Shown here: positions 26,962 to 36,716 of the stretch, piece by piece | Layout of the letters: each line of letters starts with the position of its first letter | How positions within the stretch are numbered: the first letter of the stretch is position 1 | Source of the DNA: VAZQ01 sp045811525 | GTDB lineage: Bacteria > Pseudomonadota > Alphaproteobacteria > Rhizobiales > Xanthobacteraceae | Direction of reading: 5' to 3' | DNA: 64,000 nucleotides | Assembly (NCBI GenBank): GCA_045811525.1 | Contig: JBJMTV010000016.1 | Location: 1 to 64,000 of the forward strand | The notes under the pieces: model-generated | The model's input: the letters and a program-made list of their open reading frames with translations, nothing else | The model's database searches: none | What the model was told of the DNA's origin: nothing | Translations under genes and position numbers: made by a program

Positions 26962-27397
26962 AGGCGCCTTCTTCAGGATCGAAGGGTGCGTCGAGTGGCC
27001 TAAGCCGCGCGCCCAGGCCAAGCAGCATCTCCTCCAGCACATGGTCACGACGGATACGCAGCGTGCTGCCGAGCACTTGCATGTCTACGTGCCGGTTGCC
27101 GATGTGCCACGCGAGGCGCGCGAGGTGCTGCGCAGATGTTGCCGTGACCTCGATCAATGTCTCCGCTTTCCCGGCGACACGGATGATGGAGCCATCCTCC
27201 AGCACCAGGCCATCACCGTCGTGCAATGTGGTGGCCTGTGGGAGGTCGAGCAGGAATCGGGTGCCTCGCTCAGCTGTCAGCACGATGCGTCGCCGGTGTC
27301 GCTCGGCCGCATCAAGCACGACGCGATCGATTATTGCTGGCTCGCTGAACGAGCCGGCACGACAAACGCCCGAAGCGCGGGGCAAAGCTTCAGTCAA
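26930..27397 (-). CDS. ureE: Urease accessory nickel metallochaperone UreE
   Basis: A 155-residue two-domain UreE. The peptide-binding domain (DRVVLDAAERHRRRIVLTA) is followed by the metal-binding domain with WHIGNRHVDMQV, containing the conserved metal-site histidine. The C-terminal histidine tail is short (AQHHHGSPV) compared with His-rich UreE proteins, so nickel storage capacity is probably modest. It hands nickel to UreG. The gap to ureC is 24 bases. Confidence 0.96.
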   Translation of the reverse strand: MTEALPRASGVCRAGSFSEPAIIDRVVLDAAERHRRRIVLTAERGTRFLLDLPQATTLHDGDGLVLEDGSIIRVAGKAETLIEVTATSAQHLARLAWHIGNRHVDMQVLGSTLRIRRDHVLEEMLLGLGARLRPLDAPFDPEEGAYAQHHHGSPV

Positions 27398-27421
27398 AGA
27401 ATGATCCTTCCCGGTCGGGCC

Positions 27422-29134
<1,713 letters not shown>

Positions 29135-29137
29135 CGT

Positions 29138-29443
29138 TCAAAGCCTTCCCATCACGTCCTGGCGGAAGCCGTAGATGGTGCGCTTGCCGGCAAACTCCAC
29201 GAGCCTGACCTCACGGGTTTGCCCCGGCTCGAAACGCACCGCCGTGCCCGCGGCGATATCCAGGCGCATGCCGCGCGCCTTGTCGCGTGGAAATTTAAGG
29301 GCCGGATTCGTCTCGAAGAAGTGGTAGTGCGAGCCCACCTGAATGGGCCGGTCACCGCTGTTGGTTACTTCGAGTGTCGTGGTCGCCCGCCCAGCGTTGA
29401 GCTCGAGCTCACCGTCAATGATGAACAGCTCGCCTGGAATCAT
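29138..29443 (-). CDS. ureB: Urease beta subunit
   Basis: A 101-residue protein starting MIPGELFIIDGELELN, the standard UreB N-terminus; a codon 15 bases upstream also reads as a possible start but relatives begin at MIPGE. The core GDRPIQVGSHYHFFETN is diagnostic. A structural subunit of the (UreABC)3 assembly; separate ureA and ureB genes are the usual proteobacterial arrangement. Confidence 0.97.
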   Translation of the reverse strand: MIPGELFIIDGELELNAGRATTTLEVTNSGDRPIQVGSHYHFFETNPALKFPRDKARGMRLDIAAGTAVRFEPGQTREVRLVEFAGKRTIYGFRQDVMGRL

Positions 29444-29486
29444 GCCGAGCCCCTGCAAAAGCTTCGTGCACGTTGACGTTCACAGG

Positions 29487-29789
29487 TCATCGTATCGGCT
29501 CGTGCACGGTGACGAGCTTGGTTCCGTCGGGAAAAGTCGCCTCGACCTGGATGTCGCGGATCATCTCCGGGATGCCCTCCATCACTTGCGTGCGTGTGAG
29601 CACATGCGCGCCGGCCTCCATGAGGTCCGCGACCATCCTGCCGTCACGCGCTCCCTCGACAATGAAATCGGTGATCAACGCGACAGCCTCCGGATGGTTG
29701 AGCTTCACTCCACGCTCCAGCCGGCGGCGCGCAACCATGGCCGCCATGGAGATGAGAAGCTTGTCCTTCTCACGCGGGGTCAGGTTCAT
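29487..29789 (-). CDS. ureA: Urease gamma subunit
   Basis: A 100-residue protein beginning MNLTPREKDKLLISMAAMVA, with RRRLERGVKLNHPEAVALI and VEATFPDGTKLVTVHEPI at its end, all diagnostic of UreA. It lies 31 bases downstream of ureD and 43 bases upstream of ureB on the same transcript. Confidence 0.98.
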   Translation of the reverse strand: MNLTPREKDKLLISMAAMVARRRLERGVKLNHPEAVALITDFIVEGARDGRMVADLMEAGAHVLTRTQVMEGIPEMIRDIQVEATFPDGTKLVTVHEPIR

Positions 29790-29820
29790 GCTTTTTGCCG
29801 TGCCTGTTCTCTGGTCCGCT

Positions 29821-30657
29821 TCAATTCAGCCACAGCCGAGGCAAAGGCGCCTTGCGCAGAGCCGTCAAGAGAGTGATCAAGTCGCGGCGTAATGCGGCGC
29901 CAGCTGGCGCACAAAGCCGCGCAACCAAGAACCCGTTCCAGGCAGAGATTCCCACCTCGGCGGCGCACTGTTGCGTGACCTCACGCAGCAGAGCGGCCGT
30001 TCCATCATCCGCGGGCGCAGCGAACACGGTGGCGAGTGCGACGTCGCCGCGCGCGACCGCGCGCTGCGCAAGCTTGGCGCCCACCGCACCGTCGAGCCGC
30101 ATGGCCTCGACGTGCAGCAGCACGCCCCCGCGTCGAATGTTCCAGCGGTCAAACAGGCGGCATTGCTGCACATTCTCGCCCATTCCGGATCGGCCGAGCA
30201 CGATCGCTTCGGCCATGATCAGCGAGGCATCGCCAGCAAGGTCAACCTCGATGACCCTCTCCATGCGCGCGTTGTCGTAAAGGATGCACTCCTGAGGAAG
30301 CCAACTGAGCGCTCCGGCGGCGCCCACCTTCAGCCGGATGGCGAGCTGCGCAGAGGGCCCGCTGCTCCGGTAAATCTTCTCCGCGGCCGCCGAGGTCACG
30401 GTGAGCCGGGCGGCAGGCGCAACCTCGACCGCTATCTCGTGCCGATCGCCCCCTGCCACTCCACCGGCGGTGTTCACGATCACCGCTTCGAGCTCCGCCC
30501 GCGGCGCGCCAGGACAGCGCACACGTAACGGCCCTTGCTCACGGATGCGGGCACGGCGGGTGAACCCGGCTCGCAGCTCGACCGTGAGCGCAATCAATCC
30601 GTGCGCGCGGTTGGCCGCGAATGTCTGCGCTAACGTCTCGCCGGGAACGTATTGCAC
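29821..30657 (-). CDS. ureD: Urease accessory protein UreD
   Basis: A 278-residue UreD/UreH family protein (NTAGGVAGGDRHEIAVEV, the YLPQEC-like WLPQECILYDNARMER, and AEAIVLGRSGMGE). It binds apo-urease and forms the scaffold on which UreF and UreG assemble to insert nickel. It begins 46 bases after the urtE stop, so importer and enzyme genes are likely co-transcribed. Confidence 0.96.
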   Translation of the reverse strand: MQYVPGETLAQTFAANRAHGLIALTVELRAGFTRRARIREQGPLRVRCPGAPRAELEAVIVNTAGGVAGGDRHEIAVEVAPAARLTVTSAAAEKIYRSSGPSAQLAIRLKVGAAGALSWLPQECILYDNARMERVIEVDLAGDASLIMAEAIVLGRSGMGENVQQCRLFDRWNIRRGGVLLHVEAMRLDGAVGAKLAQRAVARGDVALATVFAAPADDGTAALLREVTQQCAAEVGISAWNGFLVARLCAPAGAALRRDLITLLTALRKAPLPRLWLN

Positions 30658-30703
30658 CCCTCACCACCAGGACTTCGTCACAAGGCCGCCCACCAGGGCG
30701 GGT

Positions 30704-31399
30704 TCAAATCGCCATTGCGCGCTTGAGAACCCGCTCATCCATTGTGTCGCGAGTGCAGGAATAGACGATTGCACCGCGATCCATGACGGCAAAATAGTCG
30801 CCAAGCTCGCGGGCAAAATCGAGATATTGCTCGACCAGCACGACGGCGATGCGGCCGAGATTACGCAAATACCCGATCGCACGTCCGATGTCCTTGATGA
30901 TGGAGGGCTGAATGCCTTCGGTGGGCTCATCCAGCAGCAAGAGCCGCGGGCGCATCACAAGCGCCCTGCCGATCGCCAGCTGCTGTTGCTGGCCACCTGA
31001 AAGATCGCCCCCGCGACGCCGCAGCATGTCGCCGAGAACCGGGAAAAGCGAGAACACATCATCGGGGATGTTTCGGTCCTCGCGCCTGAGCGGTGCAAAA
31101 CCGGTCTTGAGGTTCTCCTCGACCGTGAGCAGTGGAAATATTTCCCGACCCTGCGGCACATAGGCGACCCCGCGCCGGGCGCGCTCACTGGGCTTGAGCC
31201 GTGCGATGTCGAAACCGTCGAGCGTAATTGTGCCGCTGCTGATCGGGTACTGCCCGGCGAGTGCGTCGAGCAGGCTTGTCTTGCCCACACCATTACGGCC
31301 CAGCACACAGGTGACCTTTCCCGGATGTGCTGTGAGCGACACATTGCGCAGCGCCTGTGCGGCCCCGTAATGAAGGTCGATGGCATTGGCTTCAAGCAT
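30704..31399 (-). CDS. urtE: Urea ABC transporter ATP-binding subunit UrtE
   Basis: A 231-residue ABC ATPase of the LivF type. Walker A is GRNGVGKTSLL, the signature is LSGGQQQQLAIGRAL and Walker B LLLLDEPTEGIQPS. The Urt assignment rests on position in urtABCDE directly upstream of urease. With UrtD it powers urea import. Confidence 0.96.
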   Translation of the reverse strand: MLEANAIDLHYGAAQALRNVSLTAHPGKVTCVLGRNGVGKTSLLDALAGQYPISSGTITLDGFDIARLKPSERARRGVAYVPQGREIFPLLTVEENLKTGFAPLRREDRNIPDDVFSLFPVLGDMLRRRGGDLSGGQQQQLAIGRALVMRPRLLLLDEPTEGIQPSIIKDIGRAIGYLRNLGRIAVVLVEQYLDFARELGDYFAVMDRGAIVYSCTRDTMDERVLKRAMAI

Positions 31400-31402
31400 G
31401 GC

Positions 31403-32155
31403 TCAGCGCCCCAGATAAACCTCGACAACGCGCTCGTTCTCGGAGACCTGGTCAATGGTGCCCTCCGCCAGCACGGAGCCTTCGTGCAGGCAGGTCACCT
31501 TGACCCCAAGCTCGCGCACGAAGGTCATGTCGTGCTCGACGACGACAACAGTACGATCGCGATTGATGTCTTTGAGCAGATCGGCCGTCTGCCGTGTCTC
31601 GGCGTCGGTCATCCCGGCTGCGGGCTCATCGACGAGCAGCAGCTTGGGCTCCTGGGCGAGCAGCATGCCGATCTCGAGCCATTGCTTCTGGCCATGCGCC
31701 AGCGCTCCGGCCTGCCGGTAGCGGAGCGGCGTCAGTCGGATCCTGTCGAGAATGCCATCAATAAGCGCGGCCTCCTCGCTGGTCTGGCGCCAGAACAGGG
31801 TCTTGCGCACGCGTCGATCGCTCTTGAGTGCAAGATCGAGATTGTCCTCGACAGTGTGCATATCGAACACTGTCGGCTTCTGAAACTTGCGGCCAATGCC
31901 GAGAAGCGCGATCTCGGCCTCGTCGAGCCGCGACAAATCGTAGGCGCCGTCGAAATAAACCTCTCCGGCATCCGGTCGCGTCTTGCCCGTGACCACTTCC
32001 ATCATCGTTGTCTTACCTGCACCATTCGGGCCGATGATGGCGCGCATTTCCCCGCGCTCTATCATGAAGGAAAGATTGTTCAGGGCGCGAAACCCATCAA
32101 AAGATACCGTCACGCCGTCGAGATAAAGGAGCGCGTTGGTGGTGCGCGGGTCCAT
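31403..32155 (-). CDS. urtD: Urea ABC transporter ATP-binding subunit UrtD
   Basis: A 250-residue LivG-type ATPase with Walker A GPNGAGKTTMM, the atypical signature LAHGQKQWLEIG and Walker B LLLVDEPAAGMTD. The AHGQKQWLEI variant signature is characteristic of UrtD. Start three bases after the urtC stop. Confidence 0.96.
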   Translation of the reverse strand: MDPRTTNALLYLDGVTVSFDGFRALNNLSFMIERGEMRAIIGPNGAGKTTMMEVVTGKTRPDAGEVYFDGAYDLSRLDEAEIALLGIGRKFQKPTVFDMHTVEDNLDLALKSDRRVRKTLFWRQTSEEAALIDGILDRIRLTPLRYRQAGALAHGQKQWLEIGMLLAQEPKLLLVDEPAAGMTDAETRQTADLLKDINRDRTVVVVEHDMTFVRELGVKVTCLHEGSVLAEGTIDQVSENERVVEVYLGR

Positions 32156-32158
32156 GAG

Positions 32159-33322
32159 TTACTCCGCCGGACGCGGCGCTGCTTCGGGCAGGGGTCCGTC
32201 CTGCGGCGTCGCTGCGGCGGCACGCCGCGCGCGCCACTCGCGCCACCAATGATCGACCGTGCCAACTATGCCGCGCGGCAGCAGCAGCGTGACGAGCACA
32301 AACAGCCCGCCCAGCACGAACAACCAATAGGGTGCGAGCACCCCGCTGGTGAAATAGGTTTTGCCGTAATTCACCAGCACAGCGCCGAGCACGGCGCCGG
32401 TAAGGGTCCCGCGTCCGCCTACCGCAACCCAGATCACCGCCTCGATGGAATTGGCCGGCGAGAATTCACCGGGATTGATGATGCCGACTTGCGGAACGTA
32501 AAGCGCTCCCGCGATGCCGGCCATGCAAGCGGAAAGGGTGAACACAAAGAGCTTATAGGCTTCGGCCCGATAGCCGAGAAAGCGCACGCGCGCCTCAGCG
32601 TCGCGGATCGCGACCAGCACCTTGCCGAGTTTCGAGCTTACGACAATGCGGCACACCACGAAGCCCAGCATCAGCGCAACTGCCGAGCTTGCGAACAGAA
32701 CGAGCCGCGTCATGGGCGCCTGCACATTGAAGCCGAGAATATCCTTGAAGTCGGTCAGACCGTTGTTGCCGCCAAATCCAAAATTGTTGCGGAAGAAGCC
32801 AAGCATAAGCGCAAAGGTCAGAGCCTGAGTAATAATGGAGAGGTAAACGCCGGTGACGCGACTGCGGAAGGCGAACCAGCCAAACACGAAGGCGAGCACC
32901 CCCGGTACGAAGACCACCATGAATGCCGCATAGGCAAAGTGCTGGAAGCCGTACCAGTAGATCGGCAAATCCGGCCAGTTGAGGAACACCATGAAATCCG
33001 GCAGCACTGGATGCGCATAGACGCCGCGCGTGCCGATCTGGCGCATCAGGTACATGCCGATGGCATAGCCGCCGAGCGCGAAAAAGGCAGCGTGTCCGAG
33101 TGACAGAATTCCGCAATAGCCCCAGACCAGATCAAGGGCCAGCGCCAGCAAGGCGTAGCAGAGATATTTCCCGAACAGCGCAACGAAATAGGACGACAGA
33201 TGCAACGGGGAGGACGGCGGCAGTAAGCTGAGCACAGGGACGAGAATTGCGATCGCCGCGAGCGTCACGAGAAAGGCAATGGCGCCGCGATCGAGCGCAC
33301 GGGTGAGAAGGCCGGATCTCAT
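32159..33322 (-). CDS. urtC: Urea ABC transporter permease UrtC
   Basis: About 387 residues, LivM-type permease with some ten membrane segments; YCGILSLGHAAFFALGGYA, VTGVYLSIITQALTFA and NNGLTDFKDILGF are typical of UrtC. The ATG at 33322 is chosen because it forms an ATGA overlap with the urtB stop; upstream in-frame sequence lies inside urtB. The C-terminal tail is alanine/arginine-rich. Confidence 0.95.
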   Translation of the reverse strand: MRSGLLTRALDRGAIAFLVTLAAIAILVPVLSLLPPSSPLHLSSYFVALFGKYLCYALLALALDLVWGYCGILSLGHAAFFALGGYAIGMYLMRQIGTRGVYAHPVLPDFMVFLNWPDLPIYWYGFQHFAYAAFMVVFVPGVLAFVFGWFAFRSRVTGVYLSIITQALTFALMLGFFRNNFGFGGNNGLTDFKDILGFNVQAPMTRLVLFASSAVALMLGFVVCRIVVSSKLGKVLVAIRDAEARVRFLGYRAEAYKLFVFTLSACMAGIAGALYVPQVGIINPGEFSPANSIEAVIWVAVGGRGTLTGAVLGAVLVNYGKTYFTSGVLAPYWLFVLGGLFVLVTLLLPRGIVGTVDHWWREWRARRAAAATPQDGPLPEAAPRPAE

Positions 33323-34935
33323 GCTTCGACCGCTCGTCCCTTCAAAGCGAACAGTCCGCGCGGACGCTTCTGGATGAACAGAATGATCAGCACGAGGATG
33401 GCGATCTTGCCGAGCACGGCTCCCGCGTAGGGCTCCAGGAACTTGTTGGCGATGCCGAGAGTAAAAGCTCCAACCAGCGTCCCCCACAGATTGCCCACTC
33501 CGCCAAACACCACGACCATGAAGGAATCGATGATGTAGCCCTGGCCGAGATTGGGACTGACGTTGTCGATCTGCGACAATGCCACGCCGGCGAGGCCCGC
33601 CACTCCGGAGCCCAGGCCGAAGGTCAACGCATCAATCCGCTCGGTGCGGATGCCCATGGAAGCCGCCATCGCCCGGTTCTGGGTCACTGCGCGCATCTCC
33701 AGACCCAGCCGAGTAAACCGCAACAGGCCCAACAATCCCATGAAGATCAGCAGTGTGAATACGATGATCCACATCCGATTGTAGGTGATGGTGATCTGCC
33801 CGAGGTCAAACGCGCCGCTCATCCAGGAGGGCGTGCCAACGTCTTTGTTGGTCGGACCGAACGTGGTGCGGACCGCCTGCTGCAGGATGAGCGAAAGGCC
33901 CCAGGTCGCAAGGAGCGTCTCGAGAGGCCTGCCATAAAGGAAACGGATGATGCCGCGCTCGATGAGGATCCCAACCGCACCGGCAAACGCAAAAGCCAAG
34001 GGTATTGCGATAGCGAGGGAATAGCCGAACAGAGCGGGATTTCTCGCTCTGATCACCTCCTGCACCACGAAAGTGGTGTAGGCGCCGAGCATGACCATTT
34101 CCCCGTGCGCCATGTTGATCACGCCCATCACCCCGAAGGTGATGGCAAGGCCGATAGCCGCAAGCAGCAGCACGGAGCCGAGCGAAAGGCCGTACCAGGC
34201 GTTCTGCAGGGCGGTCCATATTGCGAGGTTATTCTGGATCGAAGCGATGGCGTCGGTGGCAGCCTTCTTCACTGCAGGAGGTGCGGTGTCGGGCAAGCCG
34301 CCAAGAAGCGCGAGCGCGTCCTGGTCGCCACGCTGGCGGATGATTGCGATCGCCTCGATCTTGTCGCTCTCATCGCGGTTTTCGAGATAGAGGATGACCG
34401 CGGCCCGAGCTTCAAGAAGCGCCCGTTTCACACGCGGGTCGGTCTCCTTGGCAATGGCCTGTTCGAGCGCGGGGAGCGCGTTCGCGTCACGCGATTTTAA
34501 TACCGACTGGGCGGCTTCCAACCGTTTCGCCGGATCGTTTGCCATCAGCGTGAGGCTGCCGAGGGCCGCTTGCACAATACCGCGCAAGCGGTTGTTCAGC
34601 CGCACGGGCGCGAGATCTGCCGGCGCGGTGCCGGCAAACGGCGCTCCGGTCGCGGCGTCGAGCAGTTGCTCGTTGTTGCCCTTGATGAAAACGCCCTTCG
34701 CCTCAGCGCTGAAGAACAGACGCCCTTCCTGCAGCGCCGAAATCAAGACCGGCGCAAGCGGATGACCGCTCGCGGCAATTTCGTTCACACCTTCGATGGT
34801 CTCGTTAAAGCTGTCGGCAGTGAAGTGTGGAAGGGCATCCTCATAAGGTCCCGCACGACCGCTCGTCGGCAGCACCAGCACAAGGAGGGCAAATGCGCAG
34901 ACGAGCGCGTTGAAGCGGTCGCGAAGGCCACCCAT
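33319..34935 (-). CDS. urtB: Urea ABC transporter permease UrtB
   Basis: About 538 residues, larger than LivH because a signal peptide and a roughly 220-residue alpha-helical extracytoplasmic domain (AALGSLTLMANDPAKRLEAA and similar) precede the membrane domain, a UrtB-specific trait. The permease part shows GVMGVINMAHGEMVMLGAYT and GLGSGVAGLAGVALSQIDN. The ATG at 34935 is preferred over an upstream TTG. A strong hairpin lies in the short gap after urtA. Confidence 0.95.
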   Translation of the reverse strand: MGGLRDRFNALVCAFALLVLVLPTSGRAGPYEDALPHFTADSFNETIEGVNEIAASGHPLAPVLISALQEGRLFFSAEAKGVFIKGNNEQLLDAATGAPFAGTAPADLAPVRLNNRLRGIVQAALGSLTLMANDPAKRLEAAQSVLKSRDANALPALEQAIAKETDPRVKRALLEARAAVILYLENRDESDKIEAIAIIRQRGDQDALALLGGLPDTAPPAVKKAATDAIASIQNNLAIWTALQNAWYGLSLGSVLLLAAIGLAITFGVMGVINMAHGEMVMLGAYTTFVVQEVIRARNPALFGYSLAIAIPLAFAFAGAVGILIERGIIRFLYGRPLETLLATWGLSLILQQAVRTTFGPTNKDVGTPSWMSGAFDLGQITITYNRMWIIVFTLLIFMGLLGLLRFTRLGLEMRAVTQNRAMAASMGIRTERIDALTFGLGSGVAGLAGVALSQIDNVSPNLGQGYIIDSFMVVVFGGVGNLWGTLVGAFTLGIANKFLEPYAGAVLGKIAILVLIILFIQKRPRGLFALKGRAVEA

Positions 34936-34960
34936 GGCGAAGTCCCGGCATTTCAAAGCA

Positions 34961-34995
34961 GGGGCGGCCCAGCCGATGCTTGGCCGGGCCGCCCC
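34961..34995 (-). terminator. Stem-loop between urtA and urtB
   Basis: GGGGCGGCCC (34961-34970) and GGGCCGCCCC (34986-34995) form a perfect 10-bp stem with a 15-base loop that can add three more inner pairs. On the operon (minus) strand the T-run is missing downstream; a pyrimidine tract (TTTTCTTTTT) follows it only on the plus strand. It is therefore best read as an mRNA-stabilising or partial-attenuation hairpin protecting urtA message, or a terminator for antisense transcription. Confidence 0.6.
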
Positions 34996-35024
34996 TTTTC
35001 TTTTTGGCGGTCAGGCCGACCTTA

Positions 35025-36338
35025 TCACGCGCCGCACTTCTTGGTCACCGAGTTATAATTGCCGCACTTGAGCGTGACCCAGTCAGCGATCATGTCCTTC
35101 GATCCGGGCAGGAATTTGGACCAGGCGTCGCCGGGCACCAGGCCCTGCGTCTTCCAGACCACATCGAACTGGCCGTCTCCGCGGACCTCGCCGATGAATA
35201 CCGGCTTGGTGATATGGTGGTTGGGCAGCATGACCGACGTTCCGCCCGTGAGGTTCGGGGCTTCCGTGCCCGGCAATGCGTCAATGACTTTGTCCGGATC
35301 GGTGGTCTTTGCCTTTTCGACGGCCTTCACCCACATCTGAAAGCCGATGAAATGCGCTTCCATCGGGTCGTTGGTCACCCGCTTGGGATTCTTGATGAAC
35401 TCCTTCCAACCGGCGATGAACTTGTCGTTGATCGGAGTTTTGATGGACTGGAAATAATTCCAAGCGGCGAGATGGCCGAGTAACGGCTTCGTATCGATGC
35501 CGGCGAGCTCCTCCTCGCCAACCGAGAACGCGACGGACGGGATGTCGGTGGCTTTGACGCCCTGGTTGCCGAGCTCCTTGTAGAACGGGACGTTGGCGTC
35601 ACCGTTGATGGTGGATACGACCGCCGTCTTCTTGCCCGCAGAGCCGAACTTCTTGATGTCGGAGACGATCGTCTGCCAGTCGGAGTGCCCGAACGGCGTG
35701 TAGTTGATCATGATGTCGGAATCCGCGACACCCTTCTGCTTGAGATAGGCTTCGAGGATCTTGTTCGTGGTGCGCGGATAGACATAGTCCGTGCCCGCCA
35801 GCACCCAACGCTTGGTGTCGCCACCGTCCTTGGACATCAGATAGTCGACAGCCGGGATTGCCTGCTGGTTCGGAGCGGCGCCGGTATAGAACACGTTGCG
35901 TTCGCTCTCCTCGCCTTCGTACTGCACCGGATAGAACAGAATGTTGTCCAGCTCCTTGAACACCGGCAGCACCGATTTGCGCGACACCGAGGTCCAGCAG
36001 CCGAACACCACGGCAACCTTGTCCTTGGTGATCAGCTCGCGCGCCTTTTCCGCAAAGAGCGGCCAGTTGGAGGCGGGGTCGACCACCACGGCTTCGAGCT
36101 TCTTGCCGAGCAAGCCGCCCTTCTTGTTCTGCTCGTCGATCAGCATCAGCATGACATCTTTCAGCGTGGTTTCGCTGATGGCCATGGTGCCGGAGAGCGA
36201 ATGCAGGATGCCGACCTTGATCGTGTCCTGGGCTTTGGCGGGAAATGCTGCCGCAAGGGCAAGCGCCAATCCCGCCGAGGCGGCAAGCAAAGAAGAGGCG
36301 AGCGGTCGCTGGACGACCACTCCAAGAGCTGTGTGCAT
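35025..36338 (-). CDS. urtA: Urea ABC transporter substrate-binding protein UrtA
   Basis: About 437 residues. A signal peptide (LLAASAGLALALAAAFPAKA, cleaved before QDTIKVG) precedes a LivJ-type binding fold with GILHSLSGTMAISE, FGCWTSVSRKSVLPVF and YVYPRTTNKILEAYL, all typical of UrtA. AAGGA upstream fixes the ATG. It binds urea in the periplasm. First gene of the operon; a sigma-54-type promoter lies about 60 bases upstream. Confidence 0.96.
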   Translation of the reverse strand: MHTALGVVVQRPLASSLLAASAGLALALAAAFPAKAQDTIKVGILHSLSGTMAISETTLKDVMLMLIDEQNKKGGLLGKKLEAVVVDPASNWPLFAEKARELITKDKVAVVFGCWTSVSRKSVLPVFKELDNILFYPVQYEGEESERNVFYTGAAPNQQAIPAVDYLMSKDGGDTKRWVLAGTDYVYPRTTNKILEAYLKQKGVADSDIMINYTPFGHSDWQTIVSDIKKFGSAGKKTAVVSTINGDANVPFYKELGNQGVKATDIPSVAFSVGEEELAGIDTKPLLGHLAAWNYFQSIKTPINDKFIAGWKEFIKNPKRVTNDPMEAHFIGFQMWVKAVEKAKTTDPDKVIDALPGTEAPNLTGGTSVMLPNHHITKPVFIGEVRGDGQFDVVWKTQGLVPGDAWSKFLPGSKDMIADWVTLKCGNYNSVTKKCGA

Positions 36339-36716
36339 CGCGTTGTCCTTCTGTTGACGCGCAGGCAAGCGTTGGAGCTGTCTGCCTCAGGCGCAATCGC
36401 AAGCGCCGTGCCAAGCTCCATTGGCGGGCAACAGTCGGGTTCCAGACGGCAATCGCGGCGAGGGCCGCCCTCACTCGACTGGCTCATGGTCCCGCCGGGG
36501 TTTCTCCCGGCGAGCCACGTCTTTGCTCTCGCTCAGAAAAAAACCGGGATGGCCACGCCAACCGACCCCAAGGTCGGCAGGGCCGAGGGCCGAACGTAGG
36601 CCGCTTTCCCCTCACCACCGTGCGCAGGGCGGATTACTTCGGCCACTCAGAAAGGCGATACCGCGCACAAACATGGCGCGCAAACGGGCGATCTGCATAA
36701 ATTCTAGGCAAACAGC
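36339..36716. other. Intergenic region upstream of urtA and downstream of a UbiD gene
   Basis: A 378-base gap with no convincing gene. It holds the urtA promoter near its left end, a 7-bp stem (CGCCGGG 36493-36499 with CCCGGCG 36506-36512), and a 6-bp stem (36562-36567 with 36572-36577) that is followed on the minus strand by seven consecutive T (36537-36543) after about 18 bases. The latter could help end transcription from the UbiD gene. I found no clear NtrC-type dyad here. Confidence 0.6.
36399..36413 (-). promoter_or_regulatory. Sigma-54 promoter for the urea operon
   Basis: On the minus strand the sequence reads TGGCACGGCGCTTGC, matching the sigma-54 consensus TGGCAC-N5-TTGC at every fixed position, preceded by T. 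The GG (-24) and GC (-12) elements have correct spacing. A start near 36388 would give a leader of about 50 bases before the urtA ATG. Urea import controlled by sigma-54 and NtrC is established in several bacteria; here it is predicted from the motif alone. Confidence 0.8.

Noticed and set aside
31325..33103. A 592-codon plus-strand open frame
   Set aside because: Lies wholly antisense to urtC, urtD and urtE, has low-complexity composition and matches no family; a shadow frame of GC-rich genes.
36414..36716. NtrC enhancer dyad upstream of the urea promoter
   Set aside because: No stretch matched the GCAC-GTGC type dyad well enough to report.
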